From an uncultured Blautia sp. (GTDB lineage Bacteria > Bacillota > Clostridia > Lachnospirales > Lachnospiraceae): 64,000 bases of DNA. This document shows, in pieces, positions 47,679 through 55,512 of the stretch (position 1 is its first letter; each line of letters starts with the position of its first letter). Both the position numbers and the translations under genes were made by a program. The notes beneath the pieces are model-generated. The model had not been told where the DNA came from, made no database searches, and was given only the letters and a program-made list of their open reading frames with translations. The DNA lies in contig URXG01000005.1 in the NCBI GenBank assembly GCA_900551715.1, positions 1-64,000 of the forward strand, given 5' to 3'.

Positions 47679-48980
47679 ATGAATTATGAAGAAGCAGTTG
47701 CTTATATTGAAGAAACCCCGAAATTTACAACCAAAAACAAACTGGAACATACCAAAGAATGTCTCAGGAGACTGGGAAATCCACAGGACAGTTTCAGAGT
47801 GATCCATGTGGCAGGTACCAACGGAAAGGGAAGCACCTGTGCATTCCTTACGTCCATTTTGAGGGAAGCCGGTTACTCCTGTGGCCTTTTTACCTCACCT
47901 CATCTTGTGGTGATCAATGAACGGTTCCAGATCAATGAACAGAACATTGATGATGCGAGCTTTCTGCGAGCTTTTGAGAAAGTAAAAGCACTGTCAGAGG
48001 AGCTGGTGGCAGAAGGAAATTATCATCCTACTTATTTTGAGATGCTTTTCCTTATGGGAATGGTTATTTTCCAGGAAGCAGGTGTGGATTATGTGATCCT
48101 GGAGACAGGTCTTGGAGGAAGAATGGATGCCACCACATCTGTCGAAAATCCTCTTGCCTGTGTGATCACTTCTATCAGTTTTGACCATATGCAGTATCTG
48201 GGAAATACCATCGAAGCGATAGCAGGAGAGAAAGCAGGGATCATTGTTCCGGGTGTACCTGTGATCTATGACGGCAATGACGAGAGAGCAGCCGGTGTTA
48301 TCCGGACCCATGCAGAGGAACTGGGAAGTCCTTATTACCAGGTTACCAGAGGAGAAACAGAAATTATCAGAATCACAGTTTCCGGCATTGATTTTTCTTT
48401 CCGGAATGGGTATTATGATGATACTGTTTTTTCCATTCCTTTTATTGCAGAATATCAGGTAATGAACAGTGCACTTGCATTACAGACCATTCAGGCACTG
48501 AAAGAAGTGCTGCCTGTTTCTGAGGAAGCACTGAAGAAGGGAATTCTGGAAACCAGATGGCAGGGCAGAATGGAGACGGTTCTGCCGGGAGTCATTGTAG
48601 ATGGTGCACACAATGAAGACGGAGTGGAGAAGTTTGTGGAGACAGCAGAACATTTTCAGAAAGAGTATCCTCTTACTCTGCTGTTTTCTGCTGTGGATGA
48701 CAAAGATTATACAGATATGATCCATACGATTCTTGACAGAATCCATTTCCGCCACGTTGTAGTAACACAGGTTGGCGGTTACCGTAAAGTGCCGGCAGAG
48801 GACCTGGCAGAAATTTTCCGCAGATACGGATGTTCTTCTGCGGAAGCCTGCGAAGACGTAACAGAAGCTTTCCGTAAGGCCCTTTCAGAAAAGGGAGAAG
48901 AGGGAATGCTGTTCTGTGTAGGATCCCTGTATCTGGTAGGTGAGATCAAAACAGCTCTGTTAAAAGGAGAGATCAGATGA
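47679..48980 (+). CDS. folC: Folylpolyglutamate/dihydrofolate synthase
   Basis: A 433-residue Mur-ligase-family enzyme that adds glutamate to folates. It has a P-loop GTNGKGSTCAF (about 45-55), LETGLGGRMDATT, and the conserved VDGAHNEDG motif near residue 310. The ATG at 47679 has GTGGTGA eight bases upstream; an in-frame GTG at 47664 is an alternative. The end overlaps the next small gene by four bases. Confidence 0.92.
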   Translation: MNYEEAVAYIEETPKFTTKNKLEHTKECLRRLGNPQDSFRVIHVAGTNGKGSTCAFLTSILREAGYSCGLFTSPHLVVINERFQINEQNIDDASFLRAFEKVKALSEELVAEGNYHPTYFEMLFLMGMVIFQEAGVDYVILETGLGGRMDATTSVENPLACVITSISFDHMQYLGNTIEAIAGEKAGIIVPGVPVIYDGNDERAAGVIRTHAEELGSPYYQVTRGETEIIRITVSGIDFSFRNGYYDDTVFSIPFIAEYQVMNSALALQTIQALKEVLPVSEEALKKGILETRWQGRMETVLPGVIVDGAHNEDGVEKFVETAEHFQKEYPLTLLFSAVDDKDYTDMIHTILDRIHFRHVVVTQVGGYRKVPAEDLAEIFRRYGCSSAEACEDVTEAFRKALSEKGEEGMLFCVGSLYLVGEIKTALLKGEIR

Positions 48981-49129
48981 TTGATTACGAAGAAGAACTG
49001 AAGAAATTTGAACCCTGTCTGGATGTGACAGACGCAGAAGAGGCTATTTATGACAAAGAACTGACAGACATTCTGGATGTGCTTCAGGAAGTCTTACGAG
49101 AAGCAAAAAGCAACAGACGTGTAAAATAA
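48977..49129 (+). CDS. Small acidic protein of unknown function
   Basis: A 50-residue ORF beginning MIDYEEELKKFEPCLDVTDAEE that overlaps the folC stop as ATGA, with AAAAGGAGAG upstream. It is very acidic in the first 40 residues and basic at the end (NRRVK), with a predicted amphipathic helix (about 25-45). Coupling on both sides supports it as a real gene. I do not recognise the family. Confidence 0.7.
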   Translation: MIDYEEELKKFEPCLDVTDAEEAIYDKELTDILDVLQEVLREAKSNRRVK

Positions 49130-49139
49130 GGAGAACTGA

Positions 49140-50465
49140 ATGAACTGTATGAACTGCGGTGCATTTCTCACAGATATGGATCTGGATTACTGTCCGAACT
49201 GTGGGTATAATGTGTTAATTCAGAAAAAAGTGGATTATCTGTCCAAACTTTTTTATAATCAGGGACTGGAAAAAGCAAGTATACGTGATCTTTCGGGAGC
49301 GATTGCATGTCTGAAACAGAGCCTGATCTACGATAAAAAAAATATCAGGGCAAGAAATCTTCTCGGACTGGTATATTTTGAGACTGGAGAAGTGGTGTCT
49401 GCACTCAGCGAATGGGTGATCAGCAAGAACCTTCAGCCAACCAGAAACGTGGCTTCAGAATATATCAGCAAATTGCAGGCAAATCCCAACAAACTGAATG
49501 CCATTAATGAAACCATCAAAAAATACAACCATGCCCTGCTTCTTTGCAGAGAGGGGCATGAAGATATGGCTGCCATCCAGCTTCGTAAAATTTTGGCACA
49601 GAATTCCAAGCTCATCAAGGGATATCATCTGCTGGCTCTGATCCAGATCAAGAATCAGGAATGGAACAAAGCCAGAAGGACTCTCAAGAAGGCAGCACGT
49701 ATTGACAAGACCAATACAACGACTCTTCGTTTCCTTCGGGAAGTAGATGAGCAGACCGGTGTGACCACGAATCTGGAGCGAAAGAAAAAAGGACTTTTCC
49801 ATTCTTCCGGTTCCAGAAAGAATGATGGAGAGATGGATAACAGCGAACTGACGGTAAAAACACCTGTATACAGAGAACGGTCCAGAATCTCTCTGTTTGT
49901 GATACTGATGGTGGGAATTGTGGCAGGAGCTGTTGCATTCCAGCTTCTGGCAGTACCGGCTATCAGGCAGGGTATCTATCAGGAGGCAAATCAGCAGATC
50001 GTTCAGTACAGCGAATCTCTGGCAAGCCAGGGTGCGGAGCTTTCCAAGGTACAGGGCGAAGCAGAACAGTCGGGAAATACAGCAGAAGAAGTAACCAAAC
50101 AGCTGACAGAAGAGCAGACAAAGAGCAAGAGTTATGAAGCACTGCTGAGTGCTTACCAGTATTATCAGCAGCAGAATATGGACGAGGCAGCTGTTGCTAT
50201 TCAGTCTGTACAGACTGATGTGCTGGATGATTCCATGAAAAACATATATAATACCATCAAAGACGCTACCGGAGCTGCCGGTCAGGAAGGTTCCTCAGAT
50301 TCCCAGGACGGCTCAGAAGAAAGTACGGACAGTGGCAGTGATGAAGGCGATGGAAGCGAGGATACCGGCGACAGTGGTGATTCCGGTAATTATGACGACA
50401 GCAGTTATGACAGTGGTTATGATGAGGAAAGCTACGACGGAAGTTATGATGAAAGTTACGAATAA
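49140..50465 (+). CDS. Zinc-ribbon/TPR membrane protein
   Basis: A 441-residue protein. An N-terminal zinc ribbon (Cys3, Cys6, Cys18, Cys21) is followed by TPR-like helical repeats (about 30-215), a transmembrane helix (about 245-270) and a coiled-coil segment with further TPR-like helices (about 275-375). The tail is disordered, rich in Asp, Ser, Gly and Tyr (about 380-441). Cytoplasmic domains before and extracellular ones after the helix are expected. It ends the folC operon. It may be a scaffold; the partner is unknown. The Tyr-rich acidic tail is unusual. Confidence 0.8.
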   Translation: MNCMNCGAFLTDMDLDYCPNCGYNVLIQKKVDYLSKLFYNQGLEKASIRDLSGAIACLKQSLIYDKKNIRARNLLGLVYFETGEVVSALSEWVISKNLQPTRNVASEYISKLQANPNKLNAINETIKKYNHALLLCREGHEDMAAIQLRKILAQNSKLIKGYHLLALIQIKNQEWNKARRTLKKAARIDKTNTTTLRFLREVDEQTGVTTNLERKKKGLFHSSGSRKNDGEMDNSELTVKTPVYRERSRISLFVILMVGIVAGAVAFQLLAVPAIRQGIYQEANQQIVQYSESLASQGAELSKVQGEAEQSGNTAEEVTKQLTEEQTKSKSYEALLSAYQYYQQQNMDEAAVAIQSVQTDVLDDSMKNIYNTIKDATGAAGQEGSSDSQDGSEESTDSGSDEGDGSEDTGDSGDSGNYDDSSYDSGYDEESYDGSYDESYE

Positions 50466-50490
50466 TACATAAGAGAAACCTCGGAATTGA

Positions 50491-50517
50491 GGACATGCAT
50501 GACGCATGTCCTTTTTT
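50491..50517 (+). terminator. Terminator of the folC operon
   Basis: GGACATGC pairs with GCATGTCC around a five-base loop, then a six-T run. Confidence 0.92.
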
Positions 50518-50572
50518 CGTGACAGATGGAGAGTGCAGGGAGAGTGTAAAAAGAAAACAGGGGGAAAGTTTG

Positions 50573-50905
50573 ATGAAGGAATTATTTGAAATAGCAGGAA
50601 CCGATCTCAGAGTAAAAATTCCATCAGATCTGGATCATCCGGTATCTGATCAGATCCGGAAAGAATCAGACAGGATTATGGAGAGCATTTATATCCGGAG
50701 AATGATTTTTGATTTTTCGGAAACTGTTTTTATGGACAGTTCCGGTATCGGGCTTATTATGGGCAGGTATCGTGCTTTGGGCATGAAACAGGGATGTATC
50801 CTGGCAGAGGGAGCCAATGAACATATTCAGAGACTGCTCAGGCTGTCTGGAGTCCATCGTTACATGGAGATCCGGGAATCCATAGAAGAAGGGAGTAAAA
50901 AATGA
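50573..50905 (+). CDS. spoIIAA: Anti-sigma-F factor antagonist
   Basis: A 110-residue STAS-domain protein. The DSSG motif at residues 55-58 carries the expected phosphorylation site, Ser56 by alignment. Dephosphorylated SpoIIAA binds SpoIIAB and releases sigma-F in the forespore. The ATG at 50573 follows GGGGGAAAG. The in-frame sequence upstream runs from the preceding terminator and is not coding. It overlaps spoIIAB by four bases. Confidence 0.94.
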   Translation: MKELFEIAGTDLRVKIPSDLDHPVSDQIRKESDRIMESIYIRRMIFDFSETVFMDSSGIGLIMGRYRALGMKQGCILAEGANEHIQRLLRLSGVHRYMEIRESIEEGSKK

Positions 50906-51327
50906 AAGATACCAATGAAATGACACTTGTATTTGACAGCAGACCAGTAAATGAAGGACTGGCGAGAATCACAGCAGCATCTTTTTGTACACAGTTGAAT
51001 CCCACACTGGAAGAGATCGCAGATCTTAAGACTGCTGTTTCTGAGGCAGTGACAAACTGTATCATTCATGGCTATGAAGGGAAAGTATATAAGATCTGGA
51101 TGGATCTATGTATAAAGGGACATCTGCTTACGGTGGATATCAAAGATCAGGGTACAGGGATTGCTGATATAAAGAAAGCAATGGAACCTATGTATACCAC
51201 AAAGCCGGAAAAAGACCGTTCCGGAATGGGATTTACATTTATGGAAGCATTTATGGATGAAGTAACCGTAGAATCTGAAGTGGGAAAGGGGACTACTGTT
51301 CATATGAAAAAAATCATCGGCAAATAA
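50902..51327 (+). CDS. spoIIAB: Anti-sigma-F factor and SpoIIAA kinase
   Basis: A 141-residue GHKL-type kinase: N-box LKTAVSEAVTNCIIHGYEG, G1 box IKDQGTGIADIKKA, G2 box DRSGMGFTFMEAF. It binds sigma-F and phosphorylates SpoIIAA using ATP. The ATGA overlap with spoIIAA and a 12-base gap to sigF keep the classic spoIIA order. Confidence 0.96.
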   Translation: MKDTNEMTLVFDSRPVNEGLARITAASFCTQLNPTLEEIADLKTAVSEAVTNCIIHGYEGKVYKIWMDLCIKGHLLTVDIKDQGTGIADIKKAMEPMYTTKPEKDRSGMGFTFMEAFMDEVTVESEVGKGTTVHMKKIIGK

Positions 51328-51339
51328 AAGGAGGCGGCT

Positions 51340-52053
51340 TTGGAACATACTCTTGCCCTGATCGGGCGTGCACACCAGGGAGATAAAGTGGCAAGAGACA
51401 AAGTATACGAAGAAAATATAGGACTGATCTACAGTGTTGTAAAGAGATTTGCAGGAAGGGGTGTGGAAGTAGAAGATCTTTTTCAGATCGGAAGTATCGG
51501 GCTGCTGAAAGCAGTAGACAAGTTTGATACTTCTTTTGAGGTAAAATTTTCCACTTATGCAGTCCCCATGATCATTGGTGAGATACGACGTTATCTCAGG
51601 GATACCGGGATCATAAAAGTAAGCAGATCTCTGAAAGAAAGTCAGTACAGAGTATTTAAGATACGGGAAGATCTGGAAAAAAAGCTGGGAAGAGAGCCTT
51701 CTGTAACGGAGCTGGCAGAAGCGGCTGAAATCTCTCTGGAAGAGCTGAACATGGTGCTGGAAGCCGGAGCAGAAGTAGAATCTCTTCACAAAACAATCTA
51801 TCAGGGAGAGGGAACAGAGCTCTCTCTGCTGGATAAAATTCCGGAAAAAGAGAACCGCCAGGAAAAACTGCTGGATAAGGTGCTTCTGGAAGAACTTCTG
51901 GGCAGGTTGGAAGCGGAAGAGCGCAAACTGATCTACATGCGGTATTTTCAGGATATGACCCAGACGGAGATCGCCAGGCAGCTCCATATTTCCCAGGTAC
52001 AGGTTTCCAGAATGGAAAAGAGGATCCTTAAGAAACTGAAAAAACTGTTGTAA
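51340..52053 (+). CDS. sigF: RNA polymerase sigma-F factor
   Basis: A 237-residue sporulation sigma factor with region 2 (DLFQIGSIGLLKAVDKFD, FSTYAVPMIIGEIRRYLRD), region 3, and a region 4 HTH (MTQTEIARQLHISQVQVSRMEK). It directs early forespore transcription after SpoIIAA releases it. The start is a TTG at 51340, preceded by AAGGAGG. Confidence 0.96.
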   Translation: MEHTLALIGRAHQGDKVARDKVYEENIGLIYSVVKRFAGRGVEVEDLFQIGSIGLLKAVDKFDTSFEVKFSTYAVPMIIGEIRRYLRDTGIIKVSRSLKESQYRVFKIREDLEKKLGREPSVTELAEAAEISLEELNMVLEAGAEVESLHKTIYQGEGTELSLLDKIPEKENRQEKLLDKVLLEELLGRLEAEERKLIYMRYFQDMTQTEIARQLHISQVQVSRMEKRILKKLKKLL

Positions 52054-52087
52054 AATCAATTTAACAAGATAAACTAAAAATTTTAAG

Positions 52088-52116
52088 TTGGAAATCTATT
52101 TAAAGAGAGATATAAT
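52088..52116 (+). promoter_or_regulatory. Promoter of the secreted unknown
   Basis: TTGGAA (52088-52093), a 17-base spacer and TATAAT (52111-52116), about 30 bases before the start codon. Confidence 0.65.
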
Positions 52117-52145
52117 AATTATAAAATACGAAAGGATGAAGAGTT

Positions 52146-52907
52146 ATGAAAAGGAAAAGAAAATTTTTATTAAGTTTTATGCTTTGTGTTATGGGTATTT
52201 TTGCCTTTGGTACTACTGCTTATGCAAAGGCACAGTTAGTAGAACTGAAAGTCAATAAAACTTATCGGACTGATGTAAATGGTGATGGCAAGAAAGATCG
52301 CTTAAAGATTGTTGAAAAAAATATCCAAAAAGATTACCCGGCACAATGCCACAGGATAATTTATATTAATGGGAAAAAAGTGAGGGATTTTCAATCTTAT
52401 GGACATTCTCCGATTTATTTCTATAAAACAAGTACAGCTAATGAATATTTGATTGTTGGATCACACTGGAAGGGTGGATTTGATGATTATGTAGCGTACC
52501 ATTGCAAAAAACAGTTAAAAAAAATCGGAAACTTTCCCAGCATTTACAGCAGTAGTAAATTGTCTCTTTCTGGAAACAACATTAAATTTACTACGTTAGA
52601 GAAAGGTTGTTATATTACAAGATATAGACCTGTTGTTCAGTTGAAGAATGGGCGGCTTTCCCTGGCAAGTAAATATGCCAAAGTTACAGGAAGAAAGAAA
52701 GTTACTTCTCAGACTTCTTTCAGAACTTTTAGATCTGTAAACAGTACTGTAGAAGATGGATTTTGGGTTTTCAGAAATCAGGATATTACTATCACTAAAG
52801 TATATCTCAAAAAAAATGGTCAGTTCTATACGCCTTATTATCGTATATATACAGATGGAAAGTATGCATGGATGACTCATATGATTGGACATTACATCTA
52901 TCAGTAA
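52146..52907 (+). CDS. Secreted protein of unknown function
   Basis: A 253-residue protein with a signal peptide (basic MKRKRK start, hydrophobic core, cleavage after AYA near residue 27). A DVNGDGKKD segment near residues 43-51 resembles an EF-hand or VCBS/FG-GAP calcium loop, followed by beta-rich sequence. No catalytic motif is recognised. It is lysine rich and more A+T rich than the flanking sporulation genes, which could indicate transfer. It is a single gene with its own promoter. Confidence 0.75.
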   Translation: MKRKRKFLLSFMLCVMGIFAFGTTAYAKAQLVELKVNKTYRTDVNGDGKKDRLKIVEKNIQKDYPAQCHRIIYINGKKVRDFQSYGHSPIYFYKTSTANEYLIVGSHWKGGFDDYVAYHCKKQLKKIGNFPSIYSSSKLSLSGNNIKFTTLEKGCYITRYRPVVQLKNGRLSLASKYAKVTGRKKVTSQTSFRTFRSVNSTVEDGFWVFRNQDITITKVYLKKNGQFYTPYYRIYTDGKYAWMTHMIGHYIYQ

Positions 52908-52973
52908 TAAAAAAAGGAAAGTGATTGGCTGTTTATATTCACAGCAGAGTGCTTGAAAATTGCAGAAAAACTC

Positions 52974-53002
52974 TTGAAATTCAGATATCAATGTGCTATA
53001 CT
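52974..53002 (+). promoter_or_regulatory. queT promoter
   Basis: TTGAAA (52974-52979), a 17-base spacer and TATACT (52997-53002). Confidence 0.7.
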
Positions 53003-53072
53003 CAACACCGTTGTAAAGCCCACAAAAACAAGGTCTTACAGGGCTTTCGCCGATTTCCGGCGTTAAATGAAT

Positions 53073-53115
53073 CGAGTGTTCGTGACCTTCCACTCGTAAA
53101 ACAAAACTAAAGGAG
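53073..53115 (+). ncRNA. preQ1-I riboswitch controlling queT translation
   Basis: P1 is CGAGTG (53073-53078) with CACTCG (53091-53096), enclosing loop TTCGTGACCTTC. The A-rich strand TAAAACAAAACTA then leads to AAGG (53110-53113), which pairs with loop CCTT (53086-53089) as P2. P2 includes the first bases of the ribosome binding site AGGAG (53111-53115). The layout closely resembles the translational preQ1-I aptamer of Thermoanaerobacter. The downstream gene, a queuosine-precursor transporter, is its standard target. Confidence 0.8.
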
Positions 53116-53123
53116 AACTGAAT

Positions 53124-53624
53124 ATGAAAAACAAGAGTACTATGTTCCTTGTGCAGGCAGCGGCCATCGGAGCTATTTATGTAGTTCTGACTTTGTTGTT
53201 TGCACCGCTGAGTTACGGTGAAGTTCAGGTTCGCTTCTCTGAAGCATTGACCATTCTTCCCTACTTCACACCGGCTGCAATTCCCGGATTATTTGTAGGA
53301 TGTATTCTGTCCAATCTTTTGGGTGGGGCTATTCCTGTAGATATCATTTTCGGAAGTATTGCTACTTTGATTGGTGCGATTTTTACTTACAAATTGCGTG
53401 GTAATAAGTGGCTGGCTCCAGTGCCTCCAATTGTTGCCAATATGATCATTGTTCCATTTGTCCTTTATTATGGGTATGGTGTCAATCTGCCAATCCCTCT
53501 GATGATGCTGACGGTAGGTGCCGGAGAGGTTATTTCCTGTGGGGTGTTTGGAATGATTATTCTTACTGCACTTTCAAAAACAGGAACAGCAATTTTTGGA
53601 AAAACAAATTACTCAAAATTATAA
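53124..53624 (+). CDS. queT: Queuosine precursor transporter QueT
   Basis: A 166-residue membrane protein of the QueT family, with about five hydrophobic segments. The motifs EVQVRFSEALTILPYFTPAAIPGLFVGCILSN and PVDIIFGSIATLIGA are typical. It is the substrate-binding S component of an ECF-type importer and takes up preQ1 or queuine for tRNA modification. Translation should fall when preQ1 binds the leader riboswitch. No ECF energy module is nearby, so it probably shares one encoded elsewhere. Confidence 0.93.
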   Translation: MKNKSTMFLVQAAAIGAIYVVLTLLFAPLSYGEVQVRFSEALTILPYFTPAAIPGLFVGCILSNLLGGAIPVDIIFGSIATLIGAIFTYKLRGNKWLAPVPPIVANMIIVPFVLYYGYGVNLPIPLMMLTVGAGEVISCGVFGMIILTALSKTGTAIFGKTNYSKL

Positions 53625-53626
53625 AA

Positions 53627-53667
53627 AAAACCGGAGATCTTTGGAAAAGCAGAGACTCCGGTTTTTT
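53627..53667 (+). terminator. queT terminator
   Basis: AAAAAACCGGAG pairs with CTCCGGTTTTTT around a 17-base loop. Confidence 0.9.
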
Positions 53668-53691
53668 ATATTAAAATTTATACGTAAGCTA

Positions 53692-53708
53692 TGTCGAAAA
53701 ATGTCGAA
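53692..53708 (+). promoter_or_regulatory. Two tandem Spo0A-box matches
   Basis: TGTCGAA at 53692-53698 and again at 53702-53708, each followed by AA, repeat with a 10-bp period, one helical turn. TGTCGAA is the 0A-box core. They lie 19 bases upstream of a -35 box, an activator-type position. Confidence 0.6.
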
Positions 53709-53726
53709 AATATGTTTGGATAATCG

Positions 53727-53755
53727 TTGATGATGGAGAAAGGATGTTGTATAAT
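53727..53755 (+). promoter_or_regulatory. Promoter of the 72-residue unknown
   Basis: TTGATG (53727-53732), a 17-base spacer and TATAAT (53750-53755), downstream of the 0A-box matches. The leader holds a weak A/T hairpin, AAATACAA with TTGTATTT (about 53780-53801). Confidence 0.65.
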
Positions 53756-53859
53756 ACAAAGAAGAACACAGAGGACTTAAATACAAGTTGAAATTGTATT
53801 TTTGAACCGGATTACTGTGTCAATGTAAACGGCAACATCACAACAGAGGTGTAAAGGGA

Positions 53860-54078
53860 ATGGATATACAGACAAGAGACAGAATCGTAGACAGTGTAAG
53901 AAAGATAGAAAGTCTGGCAGAAATTATGGAATTATGCTTTGATCATATGACAGAGTATCCGGGTGCAGCATCTTTTCAGTATTGTCTTGAAGAGATCAGA
54001 ACTGAAGCGGAGGGGATACGTACCATGATCAGGAAGGCAGGAGAATCCGACACAGGCAGAGAAGATTCATCTGCCTGA
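53860..54078 (+). CDS. Small unknown protein behind Spo0A boxes
   Basis: A 72-residue, helical, acidic soluble protein (starting MDIQTRDRIVDSVRKIESLAE) with a predicted two-helix hairpin and a hydrophilic tail. AAAGGGA precedes the ATG. I do not recognise a family. The Spo0A-box matches upstream suggest it responds to the sporulation master regulator, which is inference. Confidence 0.65.
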   Translation: MDIQTRDRIVDSVRKIESLAEIMELCFDHMTEYPGAASFQYCLEEIRTEAEGIRTMIRKAGESDTGREDSSA

Positions 54079-54093
54079 TATCAGTGTGTTCGC

Positions 54094-54426
54094 TTATTCT
54101 TTTATGCGTTTCTGACGTTCCAGCTCATGAAGTGCTGCCAGAAGCACATCCAGTTCATCATCGGTACAGTCGGGAAGCATGGAATTGATCTGATGGATTT
54201 TCCGGGTCTGAGACTGTGCTGATTCCGGTATCAGGAGTGCATCCAGTGAGATGTGCAGGACAGATACCAGTGCGAACAGTACCTCCACAGAGGGTTTCCG
54301 GTGTTCACTTTCAATATGTTTCATATGGGTAGGAGTGATCTGGACTGCTTCTGCCAGTTCTTCCTGAGTCATTTTACAATCCAGTCTTGCCTGACGAATA
54401 GTGTTTCCTAATAATCCCTGTTTCAT
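54094..54426 (-). CDS. XRE-family HTH regulator
   Basis: A 110-residue regulator with a Cro/CI-type HTH: IRQARLDCKMTQEELAEAVQITPTHMKHIESEHRKPSVEVL (about 10-50), then a short helical tail. GGAGC before the ATG lies inside the left arm of a long inverted repeat shared with the divergent gene. It probably represses itself and that gene. Confidence 0.9.
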   Translation of the reverse strand: MKQGLLGNTIRQARLDCKMTQEELAEAVQITPTHMKHIESEHRKPSVEVLFALVSVLHISLDALLIPESAQSQTRKIHQINSMLPDCTDDELDVLLAALHELERQKRIKE

Positions 54427-54500
54427 AAGTCTCTATCAGCTCCTTTTTCAATAGCATAAAGTTATTTCCTGTGATTGAAAATGAGCTAAAAGAGACTTAT
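54425..54500. promoter_or_regulatory. 18-bp inverted repeat between divergent regulator genes
   Basis: The left arm (54425-54442, starting ATAAGTCTCT) and the right arm (54483-54500, ending AGAGACTTAT) match at 16 of 18 positions. The left arm covers the start and ribosome binding site of the minus-strand gene. The right arm lies between the -35 and -10 boxes of the plus-strand gene. Confidence 0.7.
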
Positions 54501-54503
54501 AAT
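54475..54503 (+). promoter_or_regulatory. Promoter of the DeoR-like HTH gene
   Basis: TTGAAA (54475-54480), a 17-base spacer and TATAAT (54498-54503). The spacer contains the right arm of the inverted repeat. Confidence 0.7.
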
Positions 54504-54543
54504 ATTCCTTAAAGAGAACTGGCAGGAGAAAATGGAGAGTCAT

Positions 54544-54795
54544 ATGAAAAAAGAAAAAACAAACAGAATCCAGAGGGTATTGGGCCTTTATACCAAAATA
54601 TTGAAAGGTATACTGATCACGAAAGCAGAAGAAGCAGAGCAATACGGAGTAGATGAACGGACCATCCAGAGGGACCTTGAGGATATCAGAGAGTTCCTGG
54701 AGTCTGAGGGTTGGAACAGTGACCGTAGCAGCACACTGATCTATGACTGCCTGCAGAGAGGATATCGTTTGAATCAGCTGTGTAAACGTAAATAA
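54544..54795 (+). CDS. Small HTH protein, DeoR/YafY-type domain only
   Basis: An 83-residue protein containing only the winged HTH found at the N-terminus of WYL/DeoR regulators: KAEEAEQYGVDERTIQRDLEDIREFLES. The usual effector-binding WYL domain is missing, although the frame ends naturally. The ATG at 54544 has GGAGAG six bases upstream; an ATG four codons earlier is less well placed. It may act alone or with the divergent XRE protein. Confidence 0.75.
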   Translation: MKKEKTNRIQRVLGLYTKILKGILITKAEEAEQYGVDERTIQRDLEDIREFLESEGWNSDRSSTLIYDCLQRGYRLNQLCKRK

Positions 54796-54851
54796 TTTCC
54801 GGGAGTCCACAGGGTCTTCTTTGTTTTGATCTGCTGTCTGTTAATGTCCTG

Positions 54852-55463
54852 TTACTTGTGAACAGGAAAGATATTTTCTGTAATAGTAGTATTTACATCA
54901 TCTTCATATTTACGCATCTGTACCTGCATGGGTGTAGGATCTGCTGTGATCTTTCTGTGGCCGAAATGATTAAAGAAAAACAGGATACCCAGCCCCAGCC
55001 CGGCAGAATAGGCGATTTCCAGAGGAGTAAAGCCACTGGAGTTCTGCCCTGTTACCTGAAAATAAATCTGTTGGAAAAGTTTTTCTACATCCACATCTGC
55101 ATTAAAAGTCATAATAGAGAAGGCTGCACCAAAAAAAGTAATAAGGCATACAAGAGCAATTTTCAACCAGCGGAATATCAGATTTTGTGAACCTGGTTTT
55201 TCATAAGTAAGAATAAAATCGGTCTCGCCTAAAGGGGTAACCGTAAGATCCGGTTCTTTCTGCTGGATTTTGTCAACCAGATCCATAACAGACATGACAT
55301 ATCTGCCGGGAGCATCCGGCTTCAGATTGATCACAGGCATGACACGCAGTCTGTTCAGAATTTTGGAATCTGAGCAGGAAAGCCGGGCAATATCCTGAAG
55401 ATAAATGTGTGGATGTTTTATCTGTATATTGGCGTCTATCTGCATATACAAAACAGCATTCAT
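54852..55463 (-). CDS. spoVAA: Stage V sporulation protein AA
   Basis: A 203-residue protein. The N-terminal soluble domain (about 1-115) shows LKPDAPGRYVMSVMDLVDKIQQKEPDLTV, and two transmembrane helices follow (about 120-142 and 165-185). The FGAAFSIMTFNADVDV and IPYSxGLGLGILFFFNHF-like segments match Bacillus SpoVAA. It is part of the channel that moves dipicolinic acid into the spore. The minus-strand ATG at 55463 follows AAAGGAGC. It is the last gene of the operon here, whereas in Bacillus it comes first. Confidence 0.85.
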   Translation of the reverse strand: MNAVLYMQIDANIQIKHPHIYLQDIARLSCSDSKILNRLRVMPVINLKPDAPGRYVMSVMDLVDKIQQKEPDLTVTPLGETDFILTYEKPGSQNLIFRWLKIALVCLITFFGAAFSIMTFNADVDVEKLFQQIYFQVTGQNSSGFTPLEIAYSAGLGLGILFFFNHFGHRKITADPTPMQVQMRKYEDDVNTTITENIFPVHK

Positions 55464-55512
55464 ACAAAGCTCCTTTCCGAAAAGCATTCAAAAGAAAATG
55501 TTCTTCTGAAAA

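Noticed and set aside
50430..50470. Possible sigma-H promoter for the spoIIA operon (GACGGAAGT-N12-TACGAATAA)
   Set aside because: It lies in the repetitive Ser/Tyr-coding tail of the previous gene and upstream of a strong terminator, so it could not easily serve spoIIAA.
52925..53110. 61-codon ORF upstream of queT
   Set aside because: It runs through the queT promoter and preQ1 riboswitch and is explained by those elements.
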